From: Streptosporangiaceae bacterium
GTDB lineage: Bacteria > Actinomycetota > Actinomycetes > Streptosporangiales > Streptosporangiaceae
Reading direction: 5' to 3'
Assembly: GCA_030045295.1 (NCBI GenBank)
Contig: JASIGD010000182.1
Location: forward strand, 1 to 8,706
Length of the DNA: 8,706 nt
The position numbers and the translations under genes are program-made. Position 1 is the stretch's first letter. Each line of letters begins with the position of its first letter. Shown piece after piece: positions 6,814-8,706 of this stretch. Under the pieces are notes generated by a model. That model was given only the letters and a program-made list of their open reading frames with translations. It was not told where the DNA came from and searched no databases.

Positions 6814-6845
6814 CAAAGAAACTGCGATGACTTCGTCGTAAACCC

Positions 6846-6874
6846 TTGCGCGGCACCCGGCGAAGCAGTAGAAA
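6846..6874 (+). promoter_or_regulatory. Possible promoter of the candidate small RNA
   Basis: TTGCGC (6846-6851) and TAGAAA (6869-6874) are separated by 17 nt, the standard spacing for a primary sigma factor. Matches are 3 of 6 to TTGACA and 4 of 6 to TATAAT. The local base composition is more A/T-rich than around it. Predicted start near 6881. Confidence 0.35.
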
Positions 6875-6880
6875 TACTTT

Positions 6881-7078
6881 CACCGCTGGAAACGGGTACC
6901 ATCCGGAGGCGACTCCGGGGAACGTGGGAGAGACCGGGAAACCGATATCTGGCACGGGGTGCACGGCACTGGCGGGCGGCCCGCAGTACCGGCGAGGTCA
7001 GGAAACTGGCTGATCTGGCGCGGCGCGGTCGGCGAGGCCCCCTCCATCTCATACATGGAGGGGGCCTCGCTCTATTCT
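6881..7078 (+). ncRNA. Candidate structured small RNA (about 200 nt), unclassified
   Basis: The stretch between the possible promoter and the strong terminator has no credible reading frame but contains several local hairpins. These are CCGGAG-GCGA-CTCCGG (6903-6918, GNRA loop), GTGC-ACG-GCAC (6959-6969), GCGGG-CGG-CCCGC (6972-6984) and GTCAG-GAAA-CTGGC (6997-7010, GNRA loop). The hexamer GGAAAC occurs three times (6888, 6937, 7001). The terminator stem completes the unit. No gene in the same direction follows closely, so a free-standing RNA fits better than a riboswitch. It does not match my recollection of tmRNA, RNase P RNA or SRP RNA; a 6S-like RNA is possible by size only. Boundaries are inferred. 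Confidence 0.35.
7032..7078 (+). terminator. Strong intrinsic terminator, 16-bp perfect stem
   Basis: GCGAGGCCCCCTCCAT (7032-7047) is perfectly complementary to 7055-7070, with a 7-nt loop CTCATAC, followed by TCTATTCT. The T-rich tail is on the right, so it terminates plus-strand transcription. Only a non-coding unit lies upstream on that strand, which is the main reason to suspect a small RNA. Read on the minus strand the stem has no T-tract, but it could still slow read-through from the oxygenase gene. Confidence 0.85.
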
Positions 7079-7348
7079 GCCTGGCAGGCGGATTCCTGCT
7101 AGAACCGACACGCCGGCCACGCCAACATTTGGCTGCGTTCTGGTCCGCGGAGAGCGGCGAATTTACTATTACCGCGCCGCCTGTACCTTTATGCCGCATT
7201 GGTCCGGCTTAGGGTCCGCAAAGAATATTGTGCGCTCGGTACCGAGGAACTTACCGACCTGCGCCGGGGCGAGGCCATTCAGCTGAACGATAAGCGCAGC
7301 TTTGAGTATTTGCCGGCCGGCGCGGCGTACCGCTTGGCTGGTGCCCGG
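7071..7348. other. Intergenic region with no supported gene
   Basis: This stretch is less GC-rich than the genes around it, with A/T patches near 7160-7170 and 7217-7230. A plus-strand frame is open from about 7160 and could start at TTG 7199 (reading LVRLRVRKEYCALGTEELTDL), with a protein-like composition up to about 7335. It then runs as antisense through the oxygenase gene. No ribosome site precedes it and third positions are not strongly G/C, so I do not call it as a gene. Confidence 0.4.
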
Positions 7349-8290
7349 CTAGTGCACCGCCGCCGGCGGTGGCCGCCAGCGCTTCCAGCCCGGGTGCACC
7401 GCGACCAGCCGGGAGGGTCCTGGCGGGGCCGTGATCATCTGCGCGCGGGGGTACAAGGCCAGCCCGGCCGGGACAGGTTCCCACCACCGCTCGCCGGAGA
7501 ACAGCCGGCTGAACACCTCCGGCCGGTGGCCTCGAGGGCCGAGGACTAGCTCGGATGGGGCCGGCTGGTCGGGCCGTTGCCAGCGGAAGTCGCCGGAGAT
7601 CCGCAGCGCCGAGCCCGTATTGGGCAGGGCGGCGTGCGGCGTGAGGCAATGGAAGATGATCGCGTCGCCGGGCTCGTAGCTGGTCGTCGCCCAGCCGGGT
7701 TCGGACCGGCCCAGCGGGCGGGGCCGACGAGGCGGGCCGAGGTGGCCGCCGGGCTGCACCGCCAGGCCGCCGATCCGGACCGGGATGTCCATCAGCGGGA
7801 TCCAGCTCGTCAGCATGTCCTGGACTCCGGACACCCCGTAGTCGTAGTGGATGTAACGGCCGCGAGGGCGGGCCTCGGGCCGTTCGGGGTACACGGCGCG
7901 CAGCACTTTCACCGGATACGAGAACGCCGTGGACCCGAGAATGCGGCGCACCACCGCGCGCAGCGCCGGCAAGTACGGGATGCGGTTGAACGCGGCGCTC
8001 ATCACCGCGGACCGGAACGCCGGGTCGGCAAGCGCGTCAACGGGGTTCACCGCGCGCGGCTGGACCGACGGTATGGCCCGGTCATCGACCCACCCGCCGT
8101 CCCGCAGGCGGGTCAGCACGGCCTGCCTGGCCGCCCGGACCTCATCGGCGGGCAGCAGGCCGCGGAAGAACAGGTACCCGTCGTCGGCCAGGCGCCGACG
8201 CAACTCTTCGGCGTCGTCGGCCAGCGGCGAGGAGTCGGCCAACTCGTCCACACGCCCACGATAAGCAGCGCCAGCCAGCGCTTCGTGCAT
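7349..8290 (-). CDS. Phytanoyl-CoA dioxygenase (PhyH) family Fe(II)/2-oxoglutarate oxygenase
   Basis: A 313-residue protein of the PhyH family, enzymes that use Fe(II), O2 and 2-oxoglutarate to hydroxylate or otherwise oxidise small molecules. The N-terminal part has the family opening LRRRLADDGYLFFRGLLPADEV (30-51). The metal facial triad is visible as His148-Tyr-Asp150 (YIHYDYG) and a distal His219 (FHCLTPHAALPN), with Arg230 (LRISGDFRW) positioned to bind the 2-oxoglutarate carboxylate. GGLAVQPGGH (174-183) is the usual strand between them. All catalytic residues are present, so it should be active. The C-terminus is proline/arginine-rich (WKRWRPPPAAVH). ATG 8290 is the most upstream sensible start; no clear ribosome site is seen. 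It diverges from the UdgX gene with an 84 bp gap. Substrate cannot be inferred. Confidence 0.88.
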   Translation of the reverse strand: MHEALAGAAYRGRVDELADSSPLADDAEELRRRLADDGYLFFRGLLPADEVRAARQAVLTRLRDGGWVDDRAIPSVQPRAVNPVDALADPAFRSAVMSAAFNRIPYLPALRAVVRRILGSTAFSYPVKVLRAVYPERPEARPRGRYIHYDYGVSGVQDMLTSWIPLMDIPVRIGGLAVQPGGHLGPPRRPRPLGRSEPGWATTSYEPGDAIIFHCLTPHAALPNTGSALRISGDFRWQRPDQPAPSELVLGPRGHRPEVFSRLFSGERWWEPVPAGLALYPRAQMITAPPGPSRLVAVHPGWKRWRPPPAAVH

Positions 8291-8304
8291 TTCACAGCGA
8301 GTTC

Positions 8305-8317
8305 GGTGAGCCTCACC
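8305..8317. promoter_or_regulatory. 13-bp inverted repeat in the PhyH/UdgX divergent gap
   Basis: GGTGAGCCTCACC has two perfect 6-bp arms around one central base, in the 84 bp between the two divergent starts and 14 bp from the oxygenase ATG. Position and symmetry suit a dimeric repressor operator, but no regulator gene is visible nearby. Confidence 0.4.
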
Positions 8318-8374
8318 CGCGGGCGCTCAGCCGAGGCCAGGCGTGGGAACGTCAAGGCCGGGTAGTGGCATGCC

Positions 8375-8706
8375 GTGACCACCTTGCAGGAACTCAGCCA
8401 GGACGCGGCCTCGTGCACGCGCTGCGACCTGTACAAGCGGGCGACGCAGACCGTGTTCGGCGAGGGGCCCGTCGACGCCGCGCTGGTGCTTGTCGGCGAG
8501 ACACCCGGCGACCAGGAGGACAAGCACGGCCATCCGTTCGTCGGGCCGGCCGGGCGGGTGCTCGACCGGGCGCTTGCCGACAGCGGCATCGCCCGCAAGG
8601 ACGTGTACCTGACCAACGCCGTCAAGCACTTCAAGTGGACCGCGCGCGGGAAGCGCCGGATCCACCAGCGCCCGAACGGCACCGAGATCAAGGCCTGCGA
8701 GTTCTG
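8375..8706 (+). CDS. udgX: UdgX-type uracil-DNA glycosylase (partial, 3' end cut by window)
   Basis: The first 110 residues of an iron-sulfur uracil-DNA glycosylase of the UdgX group, which removes uracil from DNA and is known to form a covalent bond to the abasic product. Cys14 and Cys17 (CTRCDLY) would be two of four cluster ligands. Motif A is GETPGDQED (41-49), followed by HPFVGPAGRVLDRAL. TNAVKHFKW (80-88) leads into the diagnostic loop KRRIHQ (93-98), whose His97 corresponds to the covalent histidine of the mycobacterial enzyme. GTG 8375 is the first start after an in-frame TAG at 8363, and VTTLQELSQDAASCTRCDLY matches the usual N-terminus. Motif A has Thr where UdgX proteins usually have Gln (GEQPG). 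The frame is open to the last base. Confidence 0.93.
   Translation, partial: MTTLQELSQDAASCTRCDLYKRATQTVFGEGPVDAALVLVGETPGDQEDKHGHPFVGPAGRVLDRALADSGIARKDVYLTNAVKHFKWTARGKRRIHQRPNGTEIKACEF

Noticed and set aside
6992..7010. Resemblance to the 3' end of a cobalamin riboswitch (GTCAGGAAACTGGC)
   Set aside because: The conserved upstream core of that riboswitch (the GGGAA...GGTG..AATCC..CCCGC pattern) is missing and no plus-strand gene follows the terminator. A cmscan against RF00174 would settle it.
6924..7013. Short plus-strand frame from GTG 6924 ending at TGA 7011-7013
   Set aside because: Fewer than 30 codons, third positions are not G/C-biased, and it falls within a hairpin-rich stretch; the GGAGG upstream is part of a stable stem and is too far away.

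Overview
The window is high-GC DNA with strong G/C preference at third codon positions, typical of a filamentous or soil actinomycete (Actinomycetota). The gene families agree with this: a UdgX-type uracil-DNA glycosylase with a KRRIH loop, a DUF998 membrane protein, a PAP2-like membrane protein with actinobacterial-style motifs, and several starts that look leaderless. I cannot name a genus. No tRNA, rRNA, insertion sequence, integrase, CRISPR array or phage gene was seen.

Layout, left to right. (1) 1-366 (+) is the C-terminal end of an acyl/aryl-CoA ligase of the AMP-forming family. After a 305 bp gap comes a 71-residue two-helix membrane protein (672-887, +). (2) On the minus strand, 928-2379 is a 4-hydroxyphenylacetate 3-hydroxylase (HpaB) family flavin monooxygenase. 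It diverges from a PAP2-like membrane protein (2403-3026, +) across only 23 bp. That gap holds a perfect 12-bp palindrome that supplies a -10-like hexamer to each strand. (3) On the minus strand, a DUF998 membrane protein (4714-5328) and a 14-helix DHA2-type MFS exporter (2972-4708) form a tight pair; the exporter overlaps the PAP2-like gene tail to tail by 55 bp. (4) 5412-6554 (-) is a class C beta-lactamase-fold serine hydrolase (EstB-like esterase). (5) 6555-7348 has no convincing protein gene. It holds a 12-bp palindrome, six DnaA-box-like 9-mers in one orientation spaced at near-helical intervals, and a possible small-RNA unit ending in a 16-bp perfect-stem intrinsic terminator. (6) 7349-8290 (-) is a phytanoyl-CoA-dioxygenase-like Fe(II)/2-oxoglutarate oxygenase, divergent from a UdgX-type uracil-DNA glycosylase cut by the right edge (8375-8706, +).

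How it fits together: the CoA ligase and the HpaB-type hydroxylase suggest chemistry on aromatic acids or phenols, and the MFS exporter and serine hydrolase could handle export or hydrolysis of small molecules. This is inference only; no flavin reductase (HpaC) or pathway regulator is visible, and the genes belong to several transcription units. UdgX is an unrelated DNA-repair function. The part least explained by known genes is the 6.69-7.08 kb intergenic region.
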